A DNA stretch of 64,000 nucleotides, from NCBI RefSeq assembly GCF_918797505.1, contig NC_092800.1, forward strand, positions 23,823,577-23,887,576, in the 5' to 3' direction. The DNA is from Bemisia tabaci. Lineage: Eukaryota; Arthropoda; Insecta; Hemiptera; Aleyrodidae. How positions within the stretch are numbered: the first letter of the stretch is position 1; each line of letters starts with the position of its first letter. Made by a program: the position numbers and the translations under genes. Under the pieces are notes generated by a model. It saw only the letters and a list, made by a program, of their open reading frames with translations. It did not search any database and had not been told where the DNA came from. Below, in pieces: positions 32,904-44,671 of this stretch.

Positions 32904-33156
32904 GGCCAGGAATCGGGTCCTGGTGCCGATTTTGGCGGCGAGATCGGAGAGGCGTCTGAGGAAGACGGGAGCGGCGGGGTGTTGCGGCTTGACCGAAAGC
33001 TCGAAGCTCCCGTTGGCCTCGCCGAAGGGGTTCGAAGCGGCGAAGCTGTAGACGCCGCTGTCATCCTGTCTGGCTTTCTGGATCGTCAGCGAGCGCGCTT
33101 TTGACGCGTGTCGCATCCGAAACCGCTCCCCGATCAGCCGAACATCCCCTCGTGTC
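32877..33156 (-). CDS. Titin-superfamily muscle protein, end of an N-terminal Ig and start of Ig 1
   Basis: 280 bases, phase 2 in (acceptor gtatgttatgtgcag) and phase 0 out (donor gtgagaag). It encodes GDVRLIGERFRMRHASKA, RSLTIQKARQDDSGVYSF and AASNPFGEANGSFELSV, the second half of an Ig domain. In that half the strand F Cys is replaced by Ser/Phe (VYSFAA). PAAPVFLRRLSDLAAKIG and TRFLAEITSPTQIK follow, opening Ig 1. The first half of the N-terminal Ig is not in an adjacent exon and I did not find it. This is the most upstream exon I can place with confidence. Confidence 0.88.
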
Positions 33157-33359
33157 CTGCACATAACATACAAACTCGCTGTTAGTGATAGATCCTTCAC
33201 AGGCAGAAGAAAAGAATTAAAGGCATTAGTTCAAAATTTATAGTCATACCGTAACATCTCACGGTGTAAAGTTCGGTTATTATCGGTTTCGGTTGGTCAA
33301 AATCTCGTTTTGCCCTGCCCTCCCCCTTCTCCAAATTTTGGCGTGACCCAAAATCACTT

Positions 33360-33758
33360 GGACTGCATTTTGCAATTTGGAACTATAAATTCTGGCTCTT
33401 CAGGAAAAACACTTATGTGCATAGGAAAACTAATGGCACATAAGTTGGACTGCATTTTGCAAAAGGAACCATTGCCATGATGCTAAGATGCAAAGGATGA
33501 GGTTGCACATCCTTTGCAATAAAATTGCGGAAATTGTGAAAAACTATGAAATTTAGATGGTAATTTTTGTCTTAAATTTACAGTTTTTAGCGAGTAAAAT
33601 AGAAACTATTAAGGGATAATCGGGGTTTTCCTCCAAGACAAAAGAAGTTGCACAATCTTAGCAACATTGCAATGCTAGTGGTTCCTTTTTGCAAAATGCA
33701 ATCCAGTCTTTTTTAAACCGGGCTAGAATTTATAGTTTCAAATTCCAAAATGTAGTCC
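33360..33758. mobile_element. 139-bp family copy interrupted by a longer family member
   Basis: The outer copy (ggactgcattttgcaattt ... ccaaaatgtagtcc) is split at about 33,447-33,705 by an insert with the same end type (ggactgcattttgcaaaa ... ttttgcaaaatgcaatcc). Without the insert the outer copy is about 140 bp. Confidence 0.75.
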
Positions 33759-33789
33759 ATTTGATGTGCACAAGACGACCATAAATCGG

Positions 33790-34036
33790 CACCTTCCGGC
33801 CAAAGTATCACAAGCGCCATGCGACGTTTCAAAATGTCCGCCGCCATTTTATCTTCGTACAGAGAAATTGTTGGTTGAATCTGTTCGAAAATTTCACTGA
33901 ATTTTCTTTGTGCTGGCGATAAAATTCAGCGAAATTTTCAAACAGATTCAACCAACAATTTCTCTGTAAAAAGATAAAATGGCGGCGGAAATTTTGAATC
34001 GTCGCATGACGCTTGTGATACTTTGGCCGGAAGGTG
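33790..34036. mobile_element. Foldback MITE with about 95-bp arms, copy 1
   Basis: Caccttccggccaaagtatc pairs with gatactttggccggaaggtg, continuing to gagaaattgttggttgaatc/gattcaaccaacaatttctc. A short centre carries tttgtgctggcgataaaat. Copy 2 at 47,274 has the centre inverted. Confidence 0.85.
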
Positions 34037-34618
34037 ACGATATCATGGTTTCCACCGGCCTGATTTCATCCGCATCTCAAGAGTCCCGTAGCGTCAACAT
34101 TTTTATTTCAACCAATAATGGGGTGATGCCTCGCGAAGTTGACGCGTTTTATCAACGTGGAGAAATGACGTGTAGACAATTCGTTATATCAATATTGAAA
34201 TTTTAAGTCCATGACTTTTTGAATAATTTTTGTGGAGGCTCAGAATATTGCTCATAAATAAATTATAGCTACGCGAATCAATGCACTTCAGACTACTCTT
34301 AATTTCAAAAGCAACACCTGGTTATACCGCGATGTCACAGCAACAAGCCCAAGATACAGTCTGTGAAAAAAGAGAAACCTGTCAAAAGCTCGCTCTCCCT
34401 CACGGTCAAACCAATTGGCGGAAATGAGACAGAAAAAGCTGTCGCCAAGACCAACCACAGAGAATACATTCGAAACCCAAACATCAGTCCTATTATAACG
34501 TCATGATGAATCGAAAATCCCACGGTTTTGACGATGGTGTTGGCAAGGAGCCAACAGTTTCAGTCAAGCTGATGCATCACATTATGTGCGGTTTGATGAG
34601 ATAGGACATAAATGTCTC

Positions 34619-34863
34619 TGTGCTAAGGAAAAACGACGTATGGACCCCCAGACGCTGCTATTTCTACTTCAATGAAAATCGAATTTATTGGAAAAATTGT
34701 GAATATTTGTTCCCGAAATTGTTAGACAATTTTGTTCAATATTTAATCTAAAATATCTGCGAATATCATGGAAAAATAAACAAAACTTTCTTCAAAAATA
34801 CATGTTTTATCCGGTGAAATGTGGCAGCTCTCGAATGTTTATACGACTCTTTCCTCAGGGCAG
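34619..34863. mobile_element. MITE, gctaaggaaaaacgccgta family
   Basis: Ends tgctaaggaaaaacgacgta and tacgactctttcctcagggca; subterminal ggcagctctcgaatgtt matches other copies. Confidence 0.7.
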
Positions 34864-35221
34864 AATGAAGCGGGACAATAGAAATTATGGTAGCAGTAAG
34901 TTCCGGAGTTCACTGGCCCCTATGAAGAGGCAAGCTAAGCTGACGTCATTTGTAGTGCTCTTAAAAAAGGCGAAAGTCCAATTTTTAAAACTTTTTTGTG
35001 TACATTTTTGACGCTCTTTTTACGTGACATTCGCGTTCCTGTGCGTCTGTGACCCGCGTTCTAAAAACGGACTACCGCTGCTTTCTTAGGAAATATGGTA
35101 AAGACAACCGGAGAAGATCGATAATATTATGTTATAGTGATTAGTAGATGCGTCAGAAATTTCCTGACTTTTCCGGTCACCGCAAATTCCCAGACCTCCC
35201 CCGAGTTTCCCAGTTTTCCAC

Positions 35222-35404
35222 CATAGAGAAAAAAAGGAGGTGTTTGCATTTCGGGCATCTTGGAATTTTTTGATGATTTGATGACGTAGGTCGGTACAGC
35301 GACGTTTAGCGTGAAGGGGACGTCGCTGTACCGACCTACGTCATCAAATCATCAAAAAATTCCAAGGTGCCCGAAATGCAAACACCACCTTTTTTTTCTC
35401 TATG
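35222..35404. mobile_element. Mutator-like foldback MITE with 9-bp target duplication
   Basis: Arms of about 84 bp pair almost perfectly around a 14-base loop (35,306-35,319). The flanks on both sides are gttttccac, a 9-bp duplication typical of Mutator-like elements. Ends catagagaaaaaaaggaggtg. Confidence 0.8.
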
Positions 35405-36214
35405 GTTTTCCACAACGGCGGCAACCTAGCGGATGATTTTCAAGAGTTTCACGAGAAATGGAATTTGTTCAATATTTTCCGCTCAGACACTACGAAGTCT
35501 CTCCTCTCAAAACTTCAATTTCGAACATGTGCTGCTCCGCGCATACGTGAGCCTTGCTTTCCGTATAGCTCCCTGCTTTCCGAGACTCATATGGAAATTG
35601 AGGTACGCTCTTACGCTAGGAAAACGACTTGTAGATTCACCATCAAGTCCTGCCCGTCACATGCTTCTGACAAGAGGGCGGTGCACTATCGTAGCTGCTT
35701 GCACTTCGGGATCCGAGTGCATTCACAGTGACGCGAGATGCACGCATTGCGGCACGAGGAAACCCTCCAGCCACGCGGCATTTCATGGAATCGTTCCAGA
35801 AAAGCGTGGTGGACAGTCTGCCCGTCCGGCTGGCATGGCGTGGCGGGACATTTCACACGATGAACACGTCTGCCAAATCCAGCCGGGTGTCTTGTCGGTG
35901 TTGGTGAATCCGAGTTGACAGTTGAGAAACAATGTATCAGATTTAAAGCCTCCTGTGTTCTCTTGATTCATTAGATGCATATTGTTTTGGAGTGTCTTGA
36001 GTAAACAATCATTTACCACTTTTCTCACTCGAGTCGGGGCCGTGTAAAGTGGAGCGTAAAAGTCATCCCTCCTAAATACGACCGAGCTCGTGAGTGAAGC
36101 ATGGTACCATGTTGAAGTCAGCATGGTAAGAATAACGTGGTACTACTCTGGGTCAAAATCCCCAACTATGACTAACATGGAACGATGTTCAGACCAACTT
36201 GGTACTGTGTAACA

Positions 36215-36400
36215 AGGTGGAGAAATGGTGCTGGGTCCACACCATTTCGCAAAGAAAACAAAGCCAGGTGGTTCCAAAAAAATGTTCAATTAGAGTCGAA
36301 AAAGTTTTTTTTTTTTTGACTCTAATTGAAAGAATTTCTGGAACTTCGTGGCTTTGTTTTCCCCGGAAATGGTATGGACCTAGTACCATTTTCTCCACCT
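36215..36400. mobile_element. Palindromic MITE with aggtggagaaa ends
   Basis: Aggtggagaaatggtgc pairs with ggtaccattttctccacct, ggtccacaccattt with aaatggtatggacc, and attagagtcgaaaaa with tttgactctaat at the centre. Confidence 0.75.
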
Positions 36401-37182
36401 TTTTACGTACAGTCCGGGTAATTTTTTAGCGTTTTTTCTCGTTGGTACTGTGTTGATACCATGATGACTTCATGACAACATGGCTCCTATGTGGTAAAAA
36501 ATGGTACCGGGCACCAAGTTTGACACTCTCTTGCTATCATATTGTTAATATCATGATCTCAACACTGACATGGGATGGGGGATGGGACCGACATCATCGT
36601 TTTCAGCAGGGTTCTTTCCGTGACATGAACACTATATTTTCTGTAAGGCATAGGTACAGTCAGCTTTCAATTTTTCAGGAACCTTTAGAGGTATTGTAAT
36701 TTACGACGTTTTGTAGTTTGACGGCTAAGTGTTTTAATTTTGATATGAGATCTAGAAAGCATGACATTATATGGGCTAGAGGACTCATCTCAGAATGGAT
36801 TTACGCCCCGAAGTCAAAAGAGCGACGATTAAAAAAGCTATCAGCCCAGCCCTGTCTGTCTCGCGCGTCTTTTTCTGTAAGTGCTCGACCTGAGGGAGTC
36901 CTGCTGTCTCAGCCGACTTGCAGAGGTCAAATACCCCATTCGTCTCTCAACGTTCTGAAAAGCCTAGCCTTGCGCGCCTTGCCAAACTGTCATGTCCGAG
37001 AGTCCTTGGTCGGAAACTTGATAAGAAGCTTCGAAAGGTTGATAACTTTGACAGGCACAAGAGCCACAACATGCTGAGCCACATTTTTTTCTGCCGTCAA
37101 AATTTTGCAACAACAACAATAACCCCAATCACGATCATTCGTAACAGGCACGTAATGAACGCATTTAAATTAAAAGGAACCA

Positions 37183-37515
37183 CAGTAGAGTCTCGATTAT
37201 CCGCGTCTCGGTTATCCGCGATTCGGATTATCCGCGGTCTATAAAGCGGACTTTTTTTTTACTTTTTCTATTTCTTTTGAAAGCGACCGGGACCGAACGG
37301 AGAAATTCGGGGTCATTCCTCTCCTCTTTGGAAAAACCATCTTTCCATTTGTTATTCTTTTCGAATGCATGGTATGTGTCTTTACTGATTCCTTTAAAAT
37401 ACAGTCTTTCCGATCACTTTTTCCGGCCGTCTTGCGTAGATTCGGATTGTCCGCGATTTTCGATTATCCGCGGTATCTCCGGTCCCAATTATCGCGGATA
37501 ATCGAGGCCCTACTG
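37183..37515. mobile_element. pogo/Tigger-like MITE
   Basis: Ends cagtagagtctcgattatcc and ggataatcgaggccctactg are inverted, with further gattatccgcg repeats inside. This end type (cagtag...ctcgattatccg) is characteristic of pogo/Tigger transposons. No transposase frame remains. Confidence 0.8.
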
Positions 37516-39492
37516 TATATCCTTTGTGACATGAGTCGAATAATGCATGTATTCGTATGGATCTCAGGGCCATGTCAGAATAGATATAGTTTCTTTTGAT
37601 TTAAAGGCATCCTAATGTTCTTACCAGTCGGTCTCTATGCGGTTCGAAACCCGACGAACGGTGTTCTCAGAGGGGGGAAAAAATTCTAGGTTTTGTTTCG
37701 AAAATATGAAAACAGCAAGCTCATTTAAGGAAAAGAAAGCCAACCCTGAAATTGAGTTACGTTTCTTCATCTGGAAAATGACGGATTTACCTCGGGCATA
37801 GCCGATATGACAACGATAAAGAAAACCATGGACGTGAATTCAGGGTTCCTACTTTAAGTATTTCGATTCTCAAAATCTCTGTGATTTCCCTGATCGGTCG
37901 CATAAAATACCTGTTTACAACTCAATCGTCACAAAAGTGTAATACAATCACTCTTCAGGGGTTCTGATGGCTGAAACCTTAAAAAGGCTACCTCTGTCTT
38001 TTAAATTTCTGGTCCAACTTTACCACTACACGATCCAATACCAAAAGCAATTTTGGGTTAATAATGTTCAAAAAGATAAACTTTCCACTCGGAAAAGCAA
38101 ACATTTTAGTCAACATCAAATTCCCTGGTTTCCCCTCAAAATTCAATTTCGATTCAGTAGAAACCCTGCGCGATACACTAACGAAGTCGACATTATCCCC
38201 CTCATCTCTTTATTTTATGACAAAATTGTAATCAATTTTCATGAGAATGGTAACCTTGAATCATACATGAAAAGTGAAACTGTAAAGCTACGTTCATTGA
38301 TTTGTGGCGTAAAAAAAATCCTGTCACATCGTAAATGCACTTTCGAAGATGACCTATAATGCCATTGTGCAAAATTTAGCCCCATTTTTCCTCGCATTTT
38401 GGAAAATTAGAAATGCGCGGGAACGTTGGAACACAGAAGTCAAAATAAGTTGTTTCGTAGTTACACCATGATTATAAAAGCATAGATCACGTCACGTGTA
38501 GCAGATAAGTCTGCCGTGATAGAGTCGTGCAAAAATAGAGTTGGGAAGATCGAATTCTAGCTACACTTTGCAGAATAAACAAACCTTTTCGGTTTCCGTA
38601 GAAACGTGTAAACGAGATGAACGAGACACCAAAAAACCACTATCATAATCCAATCAACCGGCCCCGATCCATCGACTCCGCCCACCACACTAACACACTG
38701 ACTATATCCGTGTAAACGTACAAACAATGTATATGTGTGAGTGTTGACACGATGCAACAACGTCCACTTGACGTCAACCCTTACAAACTAACCGGCAGGA
38801 TTTTTATTTTATTTCGAATCCAACAGCTGAGTTGGTGCATGGGCGTTAAAAATAACTGAATAAGTCTCGGCCAATGGCAAGCAATTCAATGTCTATTTTG
38901 AAAAACAAGTTTTGCAGCGCGCGTCTGGGCGCGGCTGCGGCGCGGCGGCGCAAACGGTGTTTTTCAGGATGGTCATATGTCACTTAACAACCGACACGTA
39001 TTTCCGCCATTGTTGGCGCAAAGGTAACGTTAATGTGCAGGGTTGCCAGTCCCAGTTTTCACTCGAGATAGGGTATGAGTCAAATGGGCCAGTAGACTAG
39101 GTACGAATTTAAGCACTCTGATACATGTTTCTTGCCTAAAATTTCACGCAGAACACGATTTCTGAAACAAAAATTACGAAAACTGACTCTTGACTGAGAT
39201 ACTAAATGTGTCTAGATGCGTAGATGCAAACCTTCCGCTCATAAAAAAGAAAAGATGTCGTGAGTTCACTAGGCACATTTTCCTTTCGCCCTATGTCTCG
39301 TAAACGCTAGCATCGAGTCTCTGTCCTGAATTTTCTCCTTCAAAAGATCATGTATGCAACTTCACCACACAGGAGGTTGAATAGTTGCCTCAAAGGTCTG
39401 GGCGTTAGCTAGACCTGGTTTGTCAGATATAAAGCAACCCGGCATTTGAGAAAAAATGGGTCTGCCATACGATGGTGGATTTGGAATACAAT

Positions 39493-39627
39493 ATGAAGAA
39501 GAAAAGAAGAGAAGAAGAAAAAAAAGAAATGAACAATAAAGAAAGAAAAAAAAGAAAGAAAAGAAAAGAAAAGAAAAAAAAAGAAAAGAAAGAAAGAAAG
39601 AAAGAAAAAGAAAGAAAGAAAAAAAAA
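39493..39627. repeat. Purine-rich (GAAA)n low-complexity tract
   Basis: 135 bases almost entirely A and G with aaag/gaaag units. Open frames across it are artefacts. Confidence 0.9.
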
Positions 39628-40140
39628 CATGGCCACCCCTTCTCACGATTATTAAACGTGTTGAAACCAAAACTGGCAACATTCTTTAGAATTCAGAGTG
39701 CATTTCATTGAAAGTTTTAGCGAAGAATAAAGCATAAAGAAGTCTCTTATGGAATTCGGTCAATATATTTTGTTTGGATACTGTTGTTAACAAAAATATC
39801 CCTATTTATGACACTGGTCCCTTCTTAAAGAAAAATATAATATGCTGTATAATTTTGCGACCTGCGATGACAATGACCCCCTTCAACATCTCTCACGCTT
39901 CACTTGTCGTTGTGTCACATTGACAATCGAGAGACAACTGCACGTCTATCACTGACAGTGCATCGTGTAGGAGGAGAGGGAGGCGGGTCGTCCCACGCTC
40001 TCTTTAGACAGTCTTGTCTACTTGAACAATAAAACATACATTTGACATGGTCCTACAGGGTGGAAAGTGGAAAAATCCTCTAATTTTACAACACTACTGG
40101 CACCTGTGCGAGGAGAGGAACTTAGTTTTACGCGGGATAA

Positions 40141-40260
40141 AAGGTAGGGGTTGTTGAATGATATGGGAATTTCCAATTAAATATGTCAGTACCGCAAGCA
40201 ATTGTGGTAGTATCCCAATAAAGTAGGTTACTAACCCTAATGTTGCGGTATTGCCCAAAC
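40141..40260. repeat. Dispersed repeat shared with 61,335-61,440
   Basis: Ggttgttgaatgatatggg..., gtggtagtatcc and aatgttgcggtat occur in the same order as the reverse complement of 61,340-61,440. Confidence 0.6.
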
Positions 40261-40321
40261 TTAAGTCGCGGCACTACCAAAATTGATTGAAAATGTCCAT
40301 ATCATCGAACATATTGAGGTG

Positions 40322-41880
40322 TTACGGTTTCAGGACATTTTGTCAACGATTTTTTGTCCGCGCACGCGCACCTTTTTTGTCCAGTAGTTTCCGCCCACAC
40401 GTAAAATAAGCAACAGTGACTTGGTCCAAGCGTTATATTTTAGTCGGTATGGAAAATTATATTGACAATATAGAAATGAGAGATTGAGAGAGAAGGAGGT
40501 GCTGTTATGGTTGCTCATTTTCTAAATGAAATGTTATTACTTTCTTCTTTTGCATCATCATTTTAAATTGTCATTAGTGAATATATGGTTTTATTTCTAT
40601 CCTTAAAATATTCGATGTACAATATACCTTATATGTGTATAGGTACTTTTTCTTATTTTTTTTAATTTTTTCTTTACGAAATTATTACTTCATTTTGAAA
40701 ACATTTATATTTTTAAAACGTGACAAATATTTGTAAACCCTGTTCCAAGCGACATCAAGCTCAATAAGCCGCAGTTGTGCCGACAGAAACTGCAAAAATG
40801 AATCAAAGAAGAAAAAAAACCAAGAAGCGCGCAATCTTTAGTTTTAACCCATTTGTGCATCGATCTTTTAGAGTCAAATACGTCAAATTTTGAGCGTTTT
40901 GTTGCGCGTACACCTCGCTGCAGCACAATAAAAGCACAAAATGTAAGAGAAAAAAATAAAGTGCTTTGGAAATCATTAAATTTGACACGGAACCACCAAT
41001 ATTTAAAAAACACACATTATATTATTAATCTCCTTTGATAAATTGATACATATTTTTTCCCCATCAATTTAAATGAGAATAATCAATGCAGAGTGTGCTA
41101 ACATTTCAAAATCAGGAGTTAAAAAACGATGACTATGCGAGTATAAATATTAAACCGAACAGAGCGGAGCGGCGTGCTGCCAGCGCGAGAGGCTCACTGG
41201 CGCCTACAAACCTAAGTGGATACTTCACGCATTGCACAATGCTTGAAGTATCCACTTAGGTTTGTAGGCGCCAATGCGCGTGTCGCGCTGGCCGCCCGCC
41301 CGCCGTGCGGCAGCGCCTGAGGCGACTATTTCACAACAGAGGTGTCGCACAGTATTATACGAAATTGAACGTATTGAGAATGTCAGCCATCTTTCAAAAG
41401 TACAGATCTTACCTCGCAAAATAAATCAAGATACTTATCGTACACAGGAAAATCTAAGAGCCTTTAGCTGAGGCAAATATAGAGGTTTATCCGGTTCAGG
41501 TATAACATGGTGGGAATTTTTTGAAAGATAATTAAGTCCTTTTACACCAAAGAGGTGTAGAGTTTTAGTGAATTTTGTCTCGTGGAATTGACGCTCCCCC
41601 ATTTTTACCAAAACTCTCAACTATATATTATTCTCCGTTGGACCAAACAGACAAAACAAAAAAACAAGCAAACCTTCATTCTTCCAAGACATTATATATT
41701 TTCATCCAAAAACGTCGTGAGCAATATTGTCATTTGTATTCACATGTGGGTCAATTAACTTTGGGTCTTAACTGGCACGTGGACCAAAACTCCCGTGCCG
41801 AAAAAACGCGTGGACGTAAATTACTGGAAAAAACAGGTGCGCGGACAAAAAAATCGTTGACGAAATGTCTTATAACCGGT
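40322..41880. mobile_element. Inverted-repeat transposon, about 1.55 kb
   Basis: Left gacattttgtcaacgatttt and cgcgcaccttttttgtccag pair with right ctggaaaaaacaggtgcgcg and cgttgacgaaatgtc. The interior includes the GC-rich palindrome at 41,160. No transposase recognised. Confidence 0.7.
41160..41330. mobile_element. GC-rich foldback element, second palindrome copy
   Basis: Arms of about 40 bp (41,195-41,234 and 41,237-41,276) with two mismatches and a 2-base spacer, flanked by gcggcgtgctgccagcgcg and its partial complement. Sister of 15,770-15,925. Confidence 0.75.
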
Positions 41881-41977
41881 ATTACCACAATTTAAGGGGA
41901 TAATCCCTAACACTTTTTTCCCGTGATACGTTGACAATGTGTATGGTAGATGTAGGTAAAGAGCGTCTCGATTAAAT

Positions 41978-42115
41978 TGGAATGCATTTTGCAATAGGAA
42001 CTATAATCTCTGGCTCGTACTTAAAGACATCTATCGTCTTAGGGATACTACTGGCACATGCGTTGTTTTTGAATTGAGCAAGAAATTGAAGTTCCTAATT
42101 GCAAAATGTCGTCCA
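41978..42115. mobile_element. 139-bp MITE family copy
   Basis: Ends tggaatgcattttgcaatag and aattgcaaaatgtcgtcca; interior gggatactactggcacatgcgtt. Confidence 0.7.
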
Positions 42116-42469
42116 ATTATTGTAAGATGCATTTTTTAGGTTTGAAAATATATTTTTAGGAACCGTTCATGAGGAGAAATTGCTCTATTGATAAGGGTTC
42201 AAGCTTACGTCACGAATACGTTACAAATAGTGGAGAAGGGGTAGGATTACGTCACTATACGCTCGTATCTGTCCTAGAGCCGATTTTTTGAAAATCCAAT
42301 ATGAAAAGTCGATGCAGTGTGGCAATCAAAATTCATCGTAGAAAGTCAATTTAAGGGTTGTTGACGATGTGTGACGTCAAACAGGGCGTAACGTAAGTTT
42401 TGACTTGTGTTACAGTCGCATGGGGGGAAGGGAGGGTAGGGGGTCAAAACATTAGGTTTTCAGCGTAAC

Positions 42470-42958
42470 GCACTGAAAAAAAAATCTCGGTGTATTTACC
42501 AAGAAAGGGGTAAAATTACCAAGAATTCAGGGTTCTATTTGATCCCAGTTTTTTCTTGGTAAAATTACCATTTATGGAATTGGTAATTTTACCAAGAATT
42601 CAGGGTTCTATTTGATCCCAGTTTTTTCTTGGTAAAATTACCATTTATGGAATTGGTAATTTTACCGAGAAATCTCTGTAAAATTATTGACTTTCTCGGT
42701 AATTTTACTGATCCTCGGTAAAAACGCCAATATTTTTTATCGACTGTGGTAGAATTACCGAGATAAAATGGCAAAGTTACCGGGAATTGATTACCAATAA
42801 AAGTGGTTTTCTTACCTGAAAAAAACAGTAAAAATACCGGTTTTTAGGTAAACTTACCAGTCTGTCTTGGTAAAATTACCAATAATTGGTAAAAAAAAGT
42901 GAGATGGTAAAGGTACCAACGGACCTTGGTAAAAACGCCGAGAATTTTTTTTCAGTGC
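42470..42958. mobile_element. MITE rich in ggtaaaattacc, ends gcactgaaaaaa
   Basis: Inverted ends gcactgaaaaaaaaatctcgg and ccgagaattttttttcagtgc. The interior is made of repeated short palindromes (ttggtaattttaccaa) and one exact tandem duplication with a 73-bp period (gaattcagggttctatttg at 42,522 and 42,595). Confidence 0.8.
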
Positions 42959-43343
42959 GCACTTGTATCTTATGAAGGGCCTTCGGTCGATTTTGAGGTC
43001 GAATAACGAGACGCACTCGTAAAGTAAACTTGTAACTTGGCTTTATGTAATGCTATTTTGAATGTACCTTATGTTTTGATTGGTTCGCTGACATAGAAAC
43101 GATGAGCGTGGATTTCACGTGAGGGAATCAGAGGAATATGAACCGAGGCTCACGGAGAATATAAATCAAATCTTGGCGCGCGTTTGTTTTCATTTGTCAG
43201 AGCGTCGAGCCAACGCAGGATATTCCCGGAATGTTTGAAAATTATAAAATTTATATCGATAGACGACGTTGACCATGCATTAACTGTCAAAATATTATTT
43301 TTTCACCACGTGCTACCGTCCTATAATTTTTCGCTCTTCCCTA

Positions 43344-43572
43344 CACTGGAAAAAAAAATACATTGGATCTAGAGTCCAGACTCTTGAAAACATTGACAAG
43401 AAAAAATACTCTTGATTCAATCGGATTTTTGCTTGAATCAAAACGAAATCCGCTTAAATTAAGAGGCTTGGTTCTTGATTTAAGCTAGATTCTGATTGAA
43501 TCAAGAGTACTTTTTCTTGTCGATGCTTTTAAGAGTCAGGACTCTAGAGCCAATGTGTTTTTTTTTCCAGTG
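43344..43572. mobile_element. 229-bp foldback element, copy 2
   Basis: Same ends and length as 28,530-28,758, but the interior matches its reverse complement. Flanked by ta on both sides. Confidence 0.85.
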
Positions 43573-43835
43573 TAGCTAGAGAGGACATCTCAGAGTTTAG
43601 GGCAAATCGATAGCAGGGGTAGTAAAGTTCACGCCACATCAGTTTACGCAATTTTTGACTGAAACAAAAGATCTACCATCTTGATTTTTGCAGTTACTTT
43701 CACTGGTAAATTGACGACACACGATCTTCTATCGCAGTCTAGAAGTGCGTAAACTTATTTTGCGTGGACTCTGCCGTCTACCTAGTAGGTTCAAAGGCGA
43801 ATTTAAACAGATCAGAAGCTCAGAGATAGACGTTG

Positions 43836-43992
43836 GCGGACCCATCAATTTGGCAACATTGTTTTTTCTCCATTTAAACCCGTGGAAAAGTATCGATTCT
43901 TGGAGGGGTCAGGTGCTCCGACCAGAATCGATTATTATTTAATATCGATTTGAATAGAGGAAATTCGATGTTGCCAAATTGCTGGATCCGCC
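43836..43992. mobile_element. MITE with ggatccagcaaattggcaac ends, copy 1
   Basis: Ggcggacccatcaatttggc pairs with gccaaattgctggatccgcc. Interior ctccatttaaacccgtgg and tatcgattcttggagg are shared with 50,339. Confidence 0.75.
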
Positions 43993-44532
43993 TCTGGAGA
44001 TAGAAGAAGAGAGGGGAGGGGATGTCATCGATTAATATTCAGAGAATGCATTAGCATCATGTGCCTACCAGACCCTCTTTCATATGCCTCGAATGGCACA
44101 ACTTCAAAGTGCAGTGTCGAGGAGTTACCGCAATTACAATAAAATTTCAAGTTTCCCTTTCGTCTGGTCGACGCGGTGAACACACTCGCTCCGCCGGGCG
44201 TTATCGGGAATATAGAAGTTGGAAATGTAGCCGCGCATTATTGAAAATTCCCAGAAGGATCTGAGCTGTCTGGTCAGGAAGCGCAGACGTTTGGCGCTTC
44301 GCCTAGTTTTTATTTCGAGAGAAACCCTATTTATGGCGCTTCAGTAACCACTCATACTTTCAAAAACGTAACTGTGACGGATTACAGGAATGCGGTTTCG
44401 GAAAAAGAGACAAATCTCCATGACTCCAGTCGAGTCCGCTGAGTTGGATGCGGCCGAACAGAAATATTTTCCGCCTTATGCAACTCGAAAGTTTCAGTCT
44501 CAACCTACAACATCAATTTTAAGATGAGTAAA

Positions 44533-44671
44533 TAGACTGCATTTTGCAATTCGAAACTATAAATTCCGGCTCTTCTGAAAAAACACTTATGTGTATAGGG
44601 AAACAAATGGCACTTACGTTGTTTTTAAACCGGGCTAGAATTCATAGTTCCAAATTGCAAAATGTAGTCCA
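44533..44671. mobile_element. 139-bp MITE family copy
   Basis: Ends agactgcattttgcaattc and aattgcaaaatgtagtcc. Closest to the outer copy at 33,360 (aaaaacacttatgtg, aaccgggctagaatt). Confidence 0.8.

Noticed and set aside
33979..34206. 75-codon plus-strand frame beginning MAAEILNRR
   Set aside because: It starts inside the right arm of the foldback MITE at 33,790; the same arm recurs at 47,274.
35433..35918. 161-codon plus-strand frame, rich in Cys, His and Arg
   Set aside because: No motif spacing fits a zinc finger or other domain, and there are no splice sites or neighbours supporting a gene. It lies in a transposon-rich region of mixed composition.
37625..37665. Possible tRNA B box (gcggttcgaaaccc)
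   Set aside because: No A box at the right distance upstream and no cloverleaf arms pair.
42589..42774. Minus-strand short frame with KLPRKS
   Set aside because: Lies inside the ggtaaaattacc MITE; it is repeat sequence.
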